Source: Gracilariopsis chorda
Taxonomy: Eukaryota > Rhodophyta > Florideophyceae > Gracilariales > Gracilariaceae
Reading direction: 5' to 3'
DNA length: 64,000 nucleotides
Assembly (NCBI GenBank): GCA_003194525.1
Contig: NBIV01000025.1
Location: forward strand, 62,001 to 126,000
Below are positions 11,384-22,479 of the stretch, piece by piece. The notes beneath the pieces were generated by a model. The model did no database searches, was not told the DNA's origin, and saw nothing but the letters and a program-made list of their open reading frames with translations. A program made the position numbers and the translations under genes. The stretch's first letter is position 1. Every line of letters starts with the position of its first letter.

Positions 11384-12922
11384 CCGGCTCAGCCGGGTAA
11401 TTCGGGCCTCTCAGCGTCCGCCCCTACCACGCCCGCCCCCCTGGCGCGAATTTATACCCGCCAGGCGGGGAACGTTATCCCTTATCCCGCCGCTCCGTCT
11501 AAGGAGGGGGAGGAGAACACTCGTTTTCGAGGAACGATATCGCCGTCTCAACGAGAAAGACGTAACGTACGGAACACTGACCGTGGATCACGGAGTATGT
11601 CATACGACACTAATCCCCCGTTCTCGGGCAGTGCTGCGCAACAACAACCAGACGCGCAGGCCCCGCAAAAGCGGCAATTATACCGTGCTACACGGGAGGT
11701 TGAAGCGCAACTACCGCACACCCCTGTCAGGGAAGGATCCTAGATACGGGAGTATGGTGACGATCGCCCCCAATCCCCTGAGCAGAGCGATTCATCGAAG
11801 CCGCCATTGGCGGAAGCCCCCGCAGAAGCGGTCCAATTAGGTCCAGCAGACCCACGCCCCGCGGAGAAGAGGCGCCCAGATACGCCAGCGCCTCTGGGAA
11901 ATACCCATACCCCTCTTGGGGAAAAAGGCGGCCAAGCTGCAGTCGAAGCTTCAGGCCCTGGCGCGCAAGCGCCGGAAACGCCTCCCGTCGTCGACGGAAT
12001 CGAAGCCCCCGCTCCTGGGAATAATTTGCGCCAACTTCCGCAACGCTGCGGCGAAGAACCGAGGAACTCGGGAAAAACGCGCGCCATCGCACGCTCGAAA
12101 CCGGTCGTACCGGACGCTGCCCCTCCTCATGGAGACGGTGCACCGCGCTTAGCGGCAAGGCCCCTGAAAAGGGTGTCATCGGCAACTGCTTGGCATCCCC
12201 CAAAGGGGAATTTTAATCACGATGCCGGTGTACCGGAGTTAGCCTTAGGCAACCCCCCAGTAGCCGGGGACACCACGGCACAGCCGGAACGTATGGCAGA
12301 GAACGCTCGTGGGCCCCCAGCGGAGGCGGAACGCTTACCAATCACCGTGTCGCACGGGACCCAGCAGGGGATGTCGCAAACGCCGTTCCCGCATACGCGG
12401 CAAAGACCTCGCAAGCTCGTGGTTCGCGAAGAAGACTGCACTTGCGGAGTTCAAGTCCCCCACCGACTGGCAGTTCGCCCGGCCTACCGTGATGACGGGA
12501 ACAGCGACGCCCCTCTGGGGAATAACTTGGCGGTGAAAACCATGACGCCAAACACCCTCTTGAGAGATATCCTCTCGCACGAGCAGCGGCCGCTACCACA
12601 GCGCACGGCAACGCCAGAGTTATCGCCGAACACCCTGCTAAGGGACATTATACCGCACCGCGGGCAACCCTCACAAGGGATTACAACCACCACCCGGCAG
12701 GGCCGGCAGGTCTACGAACGAGAGTTCGTAGTAGACCGACTTGTTCGACACACCTGGGACCAGGATGGTATTCTACAATACCGCGTCCGCTGGTACAGGT
12801 ATGAACCAAATGGGGATACGTGGGAGCCAATTGAACACCTCCCACGATCGCAGGTCGTGCGATACCACCGTCAAATGGGAACTACAGCCCTAGCCACGCT
12901 GGTTAATGCCCAAGTCGGGTAA
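11384..12922 (+). pseudogene. Pol C-terminal tail with chromodomain
   Basis: From 11384 to about 12690 there is Pro/Ala/Arg-rich low-complexity coding-like sequence (open in one frame from 11807). At about 12710-12870 a chromodomain follows: YEREFVVDRLVRHTW, then ILQYRVRWYRYEPNGDTWEP and a final YH. The aromatic positions of the methyl-lysine cage appear conserved. Such a domain defines chromoviruses and is thought to steer integration toward histone marks. The stop is at 12920-12922. It shares the frame of the integrase end, but stops lie between 11384 and 11806. Confidence 0.85.
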
Positions 12923-13109
12923 CGTTGCCGCGCGAGCGGAGGGCAATAAAAAAGGATAGCAAGGGAAAGTCCGTCCAAGACGGGGAATTCTAATTGGAAA
13001 TCACCGTCCGAGACGGGAAAGTTTACCTAGTGGAGCAGCAAGCTCCATACTACACTACCCTAACTGGCATAGCCAGAGAAGGAACACCAGGAAACTAGAC
13101 AAAAAGGGC

Positions 13110-14896
13110 TCACTCTTCGCCGTCGTCCGGGGCGTAACCACCAGTGACGCGATAGGCCAACAGGTCCGCCATAGTGGTGACATCCCCCGATACCTCGGCA
13201 GCGCTCAGACCGGCACCCCGGAGAAAACGTGCGATGATCTCGTTTTCATTCGCCGTCACCTCGCTGGGGATAGAAGGTCAGGCACTTGCCGCCGAAGGGT
13301 CAGCAGCCGGCTCGGCCGGAGATACCCCCTCTGGGAAAGCTTCCGCGCTAGCGCCGGTTTCCTCTACGTCCATCTCCCCGAGTTCTTCCGGTTCTTTATC
13401 GACCATTGGGTCATCCCCACCGTATGCGCGGTAGTAGTTGTCAGAATCAACGTACCCCACCGGGTGGTCTTCCGGCACATGCCGGGGCGCATCGCGAGGC
13501 TCGCGCGCTTCCTCGGAGGAATTTCCCGGAACTCCCAGGGGTCGAACTAGATAAAATCACCCGCAAGGGCGGTGTTTCTACCCAGTCCCGGACCACCGGT
13601 GTTACCGCTGCCGCCATCCAGACGACCGCTTTGCTCCAGCGGGACCTCACTCCAGCTAACGCTGTCGATGTACCCAAGTAATTGGAGGACCTCTTCATTG
13701 TTGGCCTGGCCCCCAAGGGGGATGCGAAGATCCAAATTGCGGATCGCTGCCCGCACACGCGGTGGGAGGAACCAGAGACGAAACTGGTCGTACGCCTCGT
13801 TGAGGATATAAGCCTCAGCGCGGGCCGCCCACTCCGTAACCACTACGGACCACAACCCCGCCCGGGGATCCTGCATGAGCAGCGAACCGAGGTACGTACG
13901 TACCGGCGGGAATTCTATGTAGCACCCCCGGCAGGCTTCATGGAAGCGCCACCACTCGGGGAGTGCTACATACCGACCTAGTCGGTGAGGCGTCGCAATC
14001 CGCTCTATCTCCACGTTCTGATACGGGATGAAATACCCGAATCGGGATCGCCAACGCCGCTTATAGCGGATGAAGTTCTGGAGGAAGGTTGACCGGTATT
14101 GCCGGGAAAGATAGCGGAACTCCGCCCGAATAATCGGTAGCTCCCAACAAAGGGCTTCTTGCCGCACTGCGGGGAAATACCTCCAAGCGAGGGTCTCGAG
14201 GCGGAACAGGTTGTCGCCGTACCCAATCTCCCCGCGAGTGTGGAAGTGGCTAACGTCAAAGCCAAACTCCGGTGGGACCGGTACATCGAATCGAACCCGG
14301 CTCTGCCGTTCGTATGGCATACGCGTCAACGCGGTCTGCGCCGCAGCGACGGTCTCGCCCAAATTCCTTCGGAGGTGGTGACGCGGAATCGCAATCCAGT
14401 GACGCCAATCCCACCATGTGGTGACTGCTCTGGGCAGATCCCCCGGAAGGGTGTCTGAGCCATCCGCGCAAGTAGTGACCAATCCCTCATTGAGGACAGC
14501 GACCGGGTGAAACCACGGGGCAAGGCGCAGGCGCGACGCGTGATTCCGATTCATCGGGTTGAGCCCCACCAGGGTGTTGTAGGTTGGCCAGTTGAACGCC
14601 GGAGCGGTTCCGGAGGACCCCACCGAAGGTGGTAGCGCGAAGGAATTGTCGGCTGCAGCAGCCATATTCCCCGGTTGTACCGGATGTCGATCGCGCTGAG
14701 GCAGGGGAACTGACCGAAAAACGGTGCTGTATCGCCCGAGAGGCCTCGGAGGTTGGCTGTTGTTGTTGATGTTGTTGTCGTTGTTCATTTCTCCCTTTTC
14801 GAGGGTGGTTGTTGTTGTTGTTTGTGCGCTCGATGACTCTGGTGCAGAGGGATTTACCGGAGAACTGGAGACAGCGCACGCGCTTTTATCACCCAT
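13110..14896 (-). CDS. Antisense accessory ORF of the chromovirus (449 codons intact, C-terminal tail broken)
   Basis: On the strand opposite gag-pol, an ATG at 14896 opens 449 codons to TAG at 13547-13549. Just beyond, coding-like acidic sequence continues in a shifted frame (about 13545-13281), meets TGA at 13278-13280, and goes on in the same frame to a final TGA at 13110-13112. The ancestral gene was therefore probably about 590 codons long, with one frameshift and one nonsense mutation. The protein starts with a Ser/Thr/Asn/Gln-rich stretch (residues 7-55). It then has a long Trp-, Arg- and Pro-rich globular-looking part (TTWWDWRHWIAIPRHHLRRN near residues 165-185). I recognise no family. 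Antisense ORFs between pol and the 3' LTR are known in some plant Ty3/gypsy elements; no homology to them is claimed. It is the longest uninterrupted frame in the element. Confidence 0.6.
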
Positions 14897-14940
14897 TTCC
14901 GTCTGGGAATCCTCCGCGTCCGCGGTCGTTTTCCCATCTT

Positions 14941-14950
14941 GGGGGGGATA
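14941..14950 (+). promoter_or_regulatory. Polypurine tract
   Basis: The sequence gggggggata sits directly before the 3' LTR start (TGAAG at 14951), where plus-strand priming occurs in LTR retrotransposons. Confidence 0.7.
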
Positions 14951-15783
14951 TGAAGTGCAACGCCCTCAGGGAGGGATTCTTGGTACTTGACTGTTTTCCC
15001 GATATTATCGGTTGTGTAGTGTGTATATGAACTACGCCCCACAATGGTGGGTATGGACACGTGGGACACGGTTTTGGGTCAATTGGCGGTTGGCCACAGT
15101 AGTAAATGTTGCCACGAAATGTGGAGTATTTTAGGTGATATTATTTATTATTTTCAAACCCATTTCTGGGAAGCTAGTACTTAGTGCGACGGCGCACTGC
15201 CGTCGCACCAATAAACCTTCCCCAACAAGGGACCCCAACCTGGGGAATTGGCTCTAGTTGTTACCGCTTGCGCGCGTGCTCTACTCCTCCTTGGAGGGAG
15301 ACGCCGTGAACCACGGGACATCTAACCCCCTTGCACATCTAAAGAGGCCCATCCTTGGGAATATAATTGTTCCAATCACATTGGTGTTTCGCCCTGTATA
15401 GGGATTCCTGTCCACCGGCATTGCCGTATTTGTTCGTCGCTCTCGCGACTCACCCTCGCTCACTCTTGCTCCTTTCCCTTCACTCTCCTCCTTTCCCCCT
15501 TTCCGGGTAGTACATCCCCCTACCCGCGGCTTCTCCTGTGTGCACCCGCTCACACTTCCCCACTTACGTGGAAACATACCTCTACTGAGGATCACACCCC
15601 GCTCACGCGGATACCGATTCTTCGCCTTCACCTCCCTGCGCAAGTCGCGACAGGTGTCCCTGGTGTTACAAACTGGCTTCGCCATGACACCCCTGGGAGG
15701 GCTTTACTCAACTGGGTTCACCTCGTGAGAGGAAGATCCCGAACGTCTTTCGGTGTTTTTCCCCTTTGGGGCATTGCACCACA
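14951..15783 (+). repeat. 3' LTR (833 bp)
   Basis: Preceded by a purine-rich tract (14941-14950). It is the same sequence as 4461-5273 plus about 20 bp of extra C/T-rich sequence near 15465-15495. The few substitutions between the two LTRs suggest a fairly recent insertion. Confidence 0.92.
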
Positions 15784-16202
15784 GATTTTGTAGCTTTGTG
15801 TATTTAGTAGCGTTCGGAGGCTCTCCGAGAACTTTGCTCGCTTGCACTCGCAATAGCGCTCGTAGAACCACGGGGCGCCGCGCGGCGCCTAGAGTATGTG
15901 GAGCTGTAGGGGTTTGTGTTTAGGTGCCTAAATTGACTGCAGTGCCAGCCAATGATGAGAAAGCGCAACACGTTGCTTTGTGTAACTGGCTGGCACTGCA
16001 ATCATTATGGGGGTGCCAGCCAGTAAGCAGCAAGCTTTTCTGCTGCTGCTGCTGCTGAATGTTTTAAATGGTAGGGAGGCATTGCGCCAAATGGGCGTTT
16101 TGGATGCGCAAATGGTGGCCTGCAAGACGATTTTGTGGCGGAATGCCTCCATTGATTCAAGAACACCCCTTTCATACGCGTGTAAATCATTATAATGGAG
16201 AG
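15784..16202 (+). repeat. Remainder of 470-bp repeat unit 1
   Basis: Continues the unit begun at 4409. Bases 15784-15788 (gattt) are the right copy of the 5-bp target duplication, with one mismatch to gtttt. The unit has a GC-rich part with gcgccgcgcggcgcc, an inverted repeat (gcagtgccagcc about 15939 against ggctggcactgc about 15990), a CTG trinucleotide run near 16040 and a conserved tail ending ataatggagag. Confidence 0.75.
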
Positions 16203-16670
16203 ACAAGTGGAAACGGCCTTCGGCCGTGCGCGGCGCTGCGCGCCGCGTTGTTTTTGTACCTTTGTGTATTTCGTAGCGTTCGGAGGCTCTCCGAGCACTT
16301 TGCTCGCTTGCGCTCGCAATAGCGCTCGTAGAACCACGGGGCGCCGCGGCGCCTAGAGTGTGTGGAGTCGTAAGGGTTTGTGCTTAGGTACCTAAATTGA
16401 CTGCAGTGCCAGCCAATGATGAGAAAGCGCGACTCGTTTCTTTCTGTAACTGGGTGCCACTGCAGTAATTATGGGAGTGCCACCCAGTAAGCAGCAAGCT
16501 TTGCTGCTGCTGCTGCTGCTGCTGAATTTTTTAAATGATAGGCAGGTGTTGCGCCAAATGGCAGTTTTGTATGCGCGTAGAGGGGCATACAGGGCGGTTT
16601 ATTGGCGGAACGCCTCCATTCAATCAAGAACACCCCCCTCATACGCGTGAAAATACTTATAATGGAGAGG
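16203..16670 (+). repeat. 470-bp repeat unit 2 (tandem copy, uninterrupted)
   Basis: Direct tandem copy of the split unit 1, from acaagtggaaacggcc to tataatggagag. It contains the uninterrupted counterpart of the retrotransposon insertion site around 16247-16257. The CTG run here is longer than in unit 1. No protein product is recognisable. Confidence 0.78.
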
Positions 16671-17137
16671 CTTGTGAGAAAAGTCCCATGTCACTTGTCC
16701 ACAGTGCCAGAAAAATGCTTACTTATGTCGCAATGTAATTTACTCTGCAATAATTTCAATGAAACCGATGCCTGGTGTAATTCTTTGTCCATACGACACT
16801 GGAATCGTGCTGACCGGATATGTAAATCGTTTACAGGCATGAGCCGTTTCCAAAGAAGCTTGCATGGAGCTACTTGAGTCACTGCGCGTAAGTTTTACTA
16901 GAAACTGTTCCGAAGTTGAATGTCAAGTTCGAGCCGTGGTTGTACCACTGAATGTATCGAATGAGCACTGGGGAGTCTTAGTGGAAAATCATTTAATACG
17001 CAATGTTCGGCCGAAGATATGGGTTTGGAGGTAGCTTAGGGTTGAATTACCCGAAGCACACTATGATCGTTTTTAGAGAAGCCTTCAGACTTAGCTCTCT
17101 AAAAAACACGTAGGCTGAATTGTCGAGCTCTAACTAC
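16671..17137. other. Internal spacer of MULE copy 2
   Basis: No recognisable gene. Short open frames here lack ATG support or motif content. Confidence 0.4.
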
Positions 17138-17677
17138 ATGCTGAATGTTTGCCAGTACAAGAAAAAGGAAGATTTGTATAGCTGCGGGGGCTGTTTTACT
17201 TCATTGTGTTATGAGTTCGCCATAAATCGCGTTTGTGCACCGAAAACTAATTATGCGGATGGTTGTTCTGTTCTTTTGTCAGAGCAATACAGATGGATAG
17301 CTATTCAAAGTCGCCTCCTACACATCTTTTGTGCGGCACATTTCTTCAAAACAGGAAAAGTGTCGGAGACAATGGTACAGAAATACCAACTACATCACAG
17401 AGATCATCTGTTTCGAATGGGGGATGAGATTGTTTCGTGGTTGAAATTGATCAAAGGCAAAGTCATTCAGCAAAATGGCATGCACCTAAACACTGGACAT
17501 GGAAGAAGGTTCTGTCCGGAAAACGAAGACGACGGCATAAATAATGAAAGTAGAAGAGAACAAAAGGACAATTGTCATAAAGAGTGGGCTGAATCTTTCA
17601 GAAGAAACAAATCAGAGAGATTTAAGCCATTGAACGCTTCCTTTTTGACGGAAACGGTTGTTACCGGGTCTAGTTAA
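17138..17677 (+). CDS. Unassigned ORF inside MULE copy 2
   Basis: An ATG at 17138 opens 179 codons ending TAG at 17675-17677; the frame is also open a little upstream from a TTG at 17120. The first half is Cys- and aromatic-rich (QYKKKEDLYSCGGCFTSLC). The second half is basic and acidic mixed. I do not recognise it. It lies upstream of, and on the same strand as, the decayed transposase, so it may be an additional gene or a lost N-terminal exon of that element. The corresponding region of copy 1 lies outside the window. Confidence 0.35.
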   Translation: MLNVCQYKKKEDLYSCGGCFTSLCYEFAINRVCAPKTNYADGCSVLLSEQYRWIAIQSRLLHIFCAAHFFKTGKVSETMVQKYQLHHRDHLFRMGDEIVSWLKLIKGKVIQQNGMHLNTGHGRRFCPENEDDGINNESRREQKDNCHKEWAESFRRNKSERFKPLNASFLTETVVTGSS

Positions 17678-18161
17678 GCTCAAAGAAGAGTCAGGTTTGA
17701 AGATAGCTTTTTCCCGCAAGGTTTATCACTGCTGAGATACTTCATTCGGTAGTGAAGAACCATACAAAAACCAACGATATGTGTCGCGAAGTAAGCAACG
17801 GAACGAAGGTCGTACCGGATATACTTTCCGAAGTAAGTGTTGTTTCGAAGGTCGTATGACCGATTTCTGGGGTAGAAGTTGTAGGGAGACAGAACCATAT
17901 TCAAAACTGTGAAGATGAACATGAAAAAGATGTGGCCACTCCAAGAACCGCTGCACATCTACCAAGATATGTTTGCTCCATTGCAGTTCGAGAAAAACAT
18001 CTGTACAGAATGCACTATCTAAGTCTCATTCGAAGACGTATGAAGCAGAATAGTCGGCTTGTAAGTGGCCGGTTTCGTTGTTTAAGACATAAGCCACCAA
18101 CGATTGTACATCGTGCATCGTTGTACGTCTGACCCCTTCTACACCAGAGTGGATAGTAGAG

Positions 18162-21100
18162 ATGAAGCGCGGGCATAATCATGCAATATTCAAAGTGGAC
18201 TCTTCAGTTGTGCTTGAGCGTATTGAGAGCATGCAGAAATCTGTACACTCTCGCCTGAAGAAATGGAGGGAGATTGGGATAAATACGGGAAAGATAAACT
18301 CTTGGCATGCTTTATATAATCTCTGGCACGCTACATTTCTGGAATATCAGGACTTTGGTGATTCTAGACCACTGAAAACTGAGACGGAGGCCGAACTGAG
18401 GGAAGTCTTTGAATGTACGGATGGAGCAGAGGTTGTACCAAACCAGATAGCAGTACCACCTAGTGTAGAACATGGAGCAGTCCACGTACTGACCCCTGCG
18501 AATGAAAAACATTTAGGGAATCACGATCCACCCTGTATGGAAGTAGGTAACTTATGTAAGGAAATACTGAAAAGAAATGAGAAACATGCTGGTGGTGACT
18601 AGAAGGATGTTTCAGAACTCATCGAAAAAGGCAAGCAGATATAAATTGAAGAGGTAGATTTGATGTATGAGGTGGCGTCAACTGCCTTAATCGACCGCTT
18701 TCATGATGATGTGGAAGTCCCACCCTCCGACATCTTCAATTTGGATGCAATGGAAGAAGAAGAGATCGTCAATGGATCTGTGATCTTGAACACTGAGGGG
18801 GAAAGCGAAAACGATTATGAAGGCATAGAAAAGGATGGCGAGTACATTGAGGGTTGTTTTTAAGCAGCTGTTCTATCTTATATGCGGACTCTACCGTACG
18901 ACGCCCCGGGGTACGATGTTTTGAAGGAGATTCAGTTCATTGGAGATTGTCTAGTTTTCCATCTTTTTGTGCGTTCGTCTATGTACATCGGAGAGAAGAA
19001 GGACAAACAAGACGGTGAAGAAAGTACAAATACTGGATCTGCAGCAAAGAAGAGAGCTGTTCTAATAGGGATTCTTAAATGCGAGAAGTGCAACCACCGC
19101 AACGACCGCTGCTCCTTCTCTATTACATTGACGACAACAGCGTCAAGTAGTGCAGATTGCAGTAGGGCCTACATCGCAGATTTCACCGCACCAAGGCACG
19201 ACCATCCTCCTCTCGAAGGATTTGGGATAAAAAACCTTGCCCCGAAGATGCATACGAAGGCATTGGAGATGACGAACAATATGCATATGTCATTCAGAGA
19301 CACAATTCGTTATCTCGAAAACAAGTACAAGAAGACTCTTGATCTGACGGCATTCCAAAAACAAATTCGATATGCCGCGTCGATCAGCAACCCAAGGGAT
19401 TTAGAATGCCCCAGGTTGTGCGAGACTCTTATAAAACTGAACATAGAAGACGAAGACAACAAGATATTTTTTAACTGTGAGTAGAGCGGAAGAATGACTG
19501 CTCTGTGTTGGGCGTTTAAGGAGTGGATAGAAGACTAGGTGCATTTTGGAATCGTCTTGGGTATCTCTGTGGATTGAAAATGTATCGCTAATCGATTTGG
19601 ATACCCACATTTTACCATAAATGGGCGCTCTAATGATGGTTACACCCTCCCCTTCTTCATGGGCTTCATGAACGGAGAGACACAAGAACATTTCGTCCAG
19701 GATTTTTCCCAGTTCAAATCTATCATTCCTGCTACACCATCTATGGTGACAATGGATCAAAGCACGGCCTGCATTAACGCAGCAAAGAAGGTGTTTCCTA
19801 CCTCATTCATTTGCCTTGATGAGTGGCAGCTGAATCAAAATCAAATGGGCAATGTTCGTGCATGGTGCTGTAAGATAAAACAAACTGAATGGTGTGAAGA
19901 AATGTCACGGGACTTGTTCAATCTAAGAAGATCGAAGAGCACTGCATACTTTATAGGGAGGAAAAAATCGTTTGAAGAACGATACTTTACTAGCTTCTCT
20001 GAGATCTTCCCTGTTTGGCACAAATATCATTACGTTCAGAACCCGCAGATGGTAATCGCTTGCTTCAAAGATGCCGCTGTACCAAGGAGGTATCTTTTCC
20101 AAGGAACGGAATATACCGAAGCATCGAATGCAAGCTAGGTGCCAATCGAAACTCGCCGTGTGACAATGAAGCGAGCATCCGAAAGAAATGCAGCCCAAAT
20201 GCGAAACCAGTCTTCTCTGAGCCCAAGGTACCGATCAATTAGACGATGCGGACTTCCTCTTCCCAAATCAGTCTTGGACTGGCTCATTGCAGAGTTCACG
20301 AGCTATTGCCTCTCCAGTTTTGTAGATATTAGTGTCGAGCATGCAAATAACTTCAAAGTTGTTCGAACAGAAGTCATAGAGCACGACCATGAGAGCTGGC
20401 TGAACATTGATGTACAGAATGGACGTTCTATCGGACCTGTGGCTCGTTTCGAACTGCTATGGGGTGGAGATTATCTCATGAACACAAAAAAAAAGCGTAA
20501 AAGAACCAATTCAGCCGGTTGTTGTTCAGTTTGCAACAGCAATGGTAGTTACAGATGACGGGCCTGTCAACAGATTGAAAGCGTGCTGCTCTTGCCATAA
20601 ACCCATCTCTATAAAATTTACATTTCGACATATCATGCGTTGCACGACCATTTACCAAGAAAAACGAACCCTAAACCCATCTTTGAAGTCCGTCTTAGAA
20701 GAGTAAACTACAATTCATCAGCTATCTGACGAATACTGGCTCCACAACACAAGTGCAGTTCCGATAACGTATGTTACGCAGATCTGACAAACTTCTGAGT
20801 TCTTCGATGAAAAAAGGGATTGAAACGCTAACCAAAACTGCGCTGAATGACAACGATGATATGTGTTGCAACTTGGTAAGCCAAAATGAGGATGAGGTTA
20901 AAGTACAGAACTATCTCTTTTGGTCAGATGGAAAGGCCATTTACGACCAAATTCATCGTTTAGCGATCAGCATAGGCCCCTAAGCACTAGCACGAGTTCA
21001 CAACATACTTGAACATAAAAAAGAATCGCTGTCAAACAACGAGATCCCATCGGAGTTTCTTGGCGGGGATTATGCCATTCCTCCTAGACCTAGAACTATC

Positions 21101-21385
21101 ATCAACGGTTCGGTCCCATAATTGGCGTCAGATGCACTATTGATGGATATTAAAGTGCCGAAAAGAAGCACTGTTCCCCACCAAAAGCAAAAGAGAGGGT
21201 ATACCGAGCGGTTGAGTGCTAAGAACCGCCGTAGGAGCGAAAAAAGCAAAGATGTCAGCACGAAAACGTATTTGATGGGTATGCAAGAGCAAGATACACC
21301 GTGTGGTAGTCAAGAACCGAGCAAGGAAACCATTGTAGAGGTCCAGGAAAAGGCATTGAACATTTTTGAACAGCATTGCAGTTAG
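18162..21385 (+). pseudogene. MULE transposase, copy 2, heavily degraded
   Basis: From about 18680 the sequence aligns with copy 1 (680 onward): ERF/DRF-DDDVE, the DRCSFSI segment, THKL-like helices, QSTACINA with the second catalytic Asp, DEWQLNQNQ and GTEYTEASN. The frame has stops at 18600, 18861, 19482 and further ones near 19535 and 19575. Around 20130 about 15 residues present in copy 1 are missing. Between 20558 and 20771 the frame shifts. In the SWIM finger (about 20580-20640) the third Cys has become Phe (FTFRH instead of FPCRH). The first ORF piece (18162-18602) shows no clear match in copy 1. Confidence 0.8.
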
Positions 21386-21655
21386 TTGATGTAGTTGATC
21401 TTGATACCTTGTGCTTTCGTTTTTGAATAGTTGTAATTACAAGATCAGCGTTTGTTTGGTCATCGTAAACAAAATTAAACTGTCTCGAGAGATGGAGACC
21501 ATTGGACGGGCAAGAAAAAGAAGCAATTTTTGCCTTGAGAATATGTGCGTCAGCGAAGGAAGATGAACAGAGATGTAAAGCATGATTCCCGGATTTGTTT
21601 GAAGGAAGCAATTGAATTCAAAAAGAACGACTTGCGCGCTTTTTGGTTTCATGTT
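21386..21655. other. Spacer between transposase pseudogene and right terminal repeat
   Basis: AT-rich, with no coding signal. Confidence 0.4.
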
Positions 21656-21871
21656 ACAAACACTTGGCGAGCGCCGAGTAAGTCGAGAACGTCACGATCT
21701 CTTCCCGCAGTAGCGAGTGGAGCAGATGTGAAATAGAAGGCCGCTGTTGGTTCAGAAGGAACCTGCCCAAACGGGTCCAAATAAGCTGGTACCGGAAGTT
21801 TGACTCGGCTCTATGATTGACTGTTCCTGCTACCTGACCTACCTCGGGTAGGCCCCTCCGCGTTAAAAGCC
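21656..21871 (-). repeat. Right terminal inverted repeat of MULE copy 2
   Basis: This is the reverse complement of the 3840-4064 sequence. It starts at acaaacacttggcg (inner side) and ends near cgttaaaagcc (outer side). It lies about 270 bp downstream of the transposase pseudogene, as expected for a MULE terminus. Confidence 0.75.
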
Positions 21872-22071
21872 TAGCCGCGAATCAGATCGAACCTTCCCTT
21901 CGGCTTAATGTGCGGGAATGGATTAATTTGAACGCTTAATTACCCAATCACATTGGACAATATTGCTAAATAGGATTGTTGTCAATTGGGGGATGTTGCA
22001 AGAACGCAATATTCTGCAATTTTCCAAATTACACCAGTTCGGATCTGTAAACGTGGCTGAAAGTACAGTTA

Positions 22072-22090
22072 AAGACTGTGATTAGTGTGG
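22072..22090 (+). repeat. Left terminal inverted repeat of pogo-like element
   Basis: Differs by one base from the reverse complement of 24848-24866, with TA immediately outside. Confidence 0.85.
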
Positions 22091-22230
22091 AACTAAATGC
22101 GAAGACCAGATTTCGCGCACTCACACATATATTAGTGTGGTCCACAGCATGTTGCCATCCACACTAATCATGTCATGCGTAATATACTGTGGACCACGCT
22201 ATTTCATGGTTACCATGAATAGTGTGGGCA
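22081..22230. repeat. Subterminal repeats of TGATTAGTGTGG, left end
   Basis: The motif attagtgtgg and its complement recur at about 22081, 22132 and 22160, and in degenerate form near 22223. The same motif clusters at the right end (24762-24860). Such clustered subterminal motifs are typical transposase-binding sites; that role is inferred. Confidence 0.6.
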
Positions 22231-22479
22231 ATCAACCTACAACACCGACAACCTCACCGTCAACGTTCGAACGGTATTTTTTGAGAATACTCTGCAGCTC
22301 AGGGAAGAGCTGACGCTCTTCCCAGCTCCCATTCATATTTTGGGCCAAACCACATCGTATATGGCCTCCCTAGCGTAAATCAGCCCATCCCTGTCTATCA
22401 GAACGCTTACTTTTCGCACCGACTGAGCTCTTAACTTCAAGGAAATCCTTTTCCCTGGGTTTGAAAGCTTGCCAGATCC

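Larger units (their letters stand above)
4461..15783 (+). mobile_element. Ty3/gypsy LTR retrotransposon of the chromovirus type, defective
   Basis: Two closely similar LTRs begin TGAAGTGCAA and end TTGCACCACA. They enclose a primer-binding-site candidate, gag, protease, reverse transcriptase, RNase H, integrase (the gypsy order) and a C-terminal chromodomain, then an antisense ORF and a purine-rich tract. The flanks carry a 5-bp target duplication (gtttt at 4456-4460, gattt at 15784-15788). Unit 2 of the host repeat supplies an empty-site sequence that supports the boundaries. Both gag and pol are broken by stops, frameshifts and one internal deletion, so the copy cannot move by itself. Confidence 0.93.
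3840..21871 (+). mobile_element. Second MULE-type DNA transposon, degenerate, hosting nested insertions
   Basis: Similar sequences in inverted orientation lie at 3840-4064 and 21656-21871, and a decayed MULE transposase reading on the + strand lies just inside the right one. I therefore read 3840-21871 as one element of about 18 kb. About 11.3 kb of that is a later Ty3/gypsy insertion (4461-15783), leaving a host element of about 6.7 kb. The order is left terminal repeat, tandem 470-bp repeats (first unit split by the retroelement), an unassigned ORF (17138-17677), the transposase pseudogene and the right terminal repeat. I could not find a clean 8-11 bp target duplication outside the ends. 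The pairing of the two termini as one element is inference. Confidence 0.6.
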
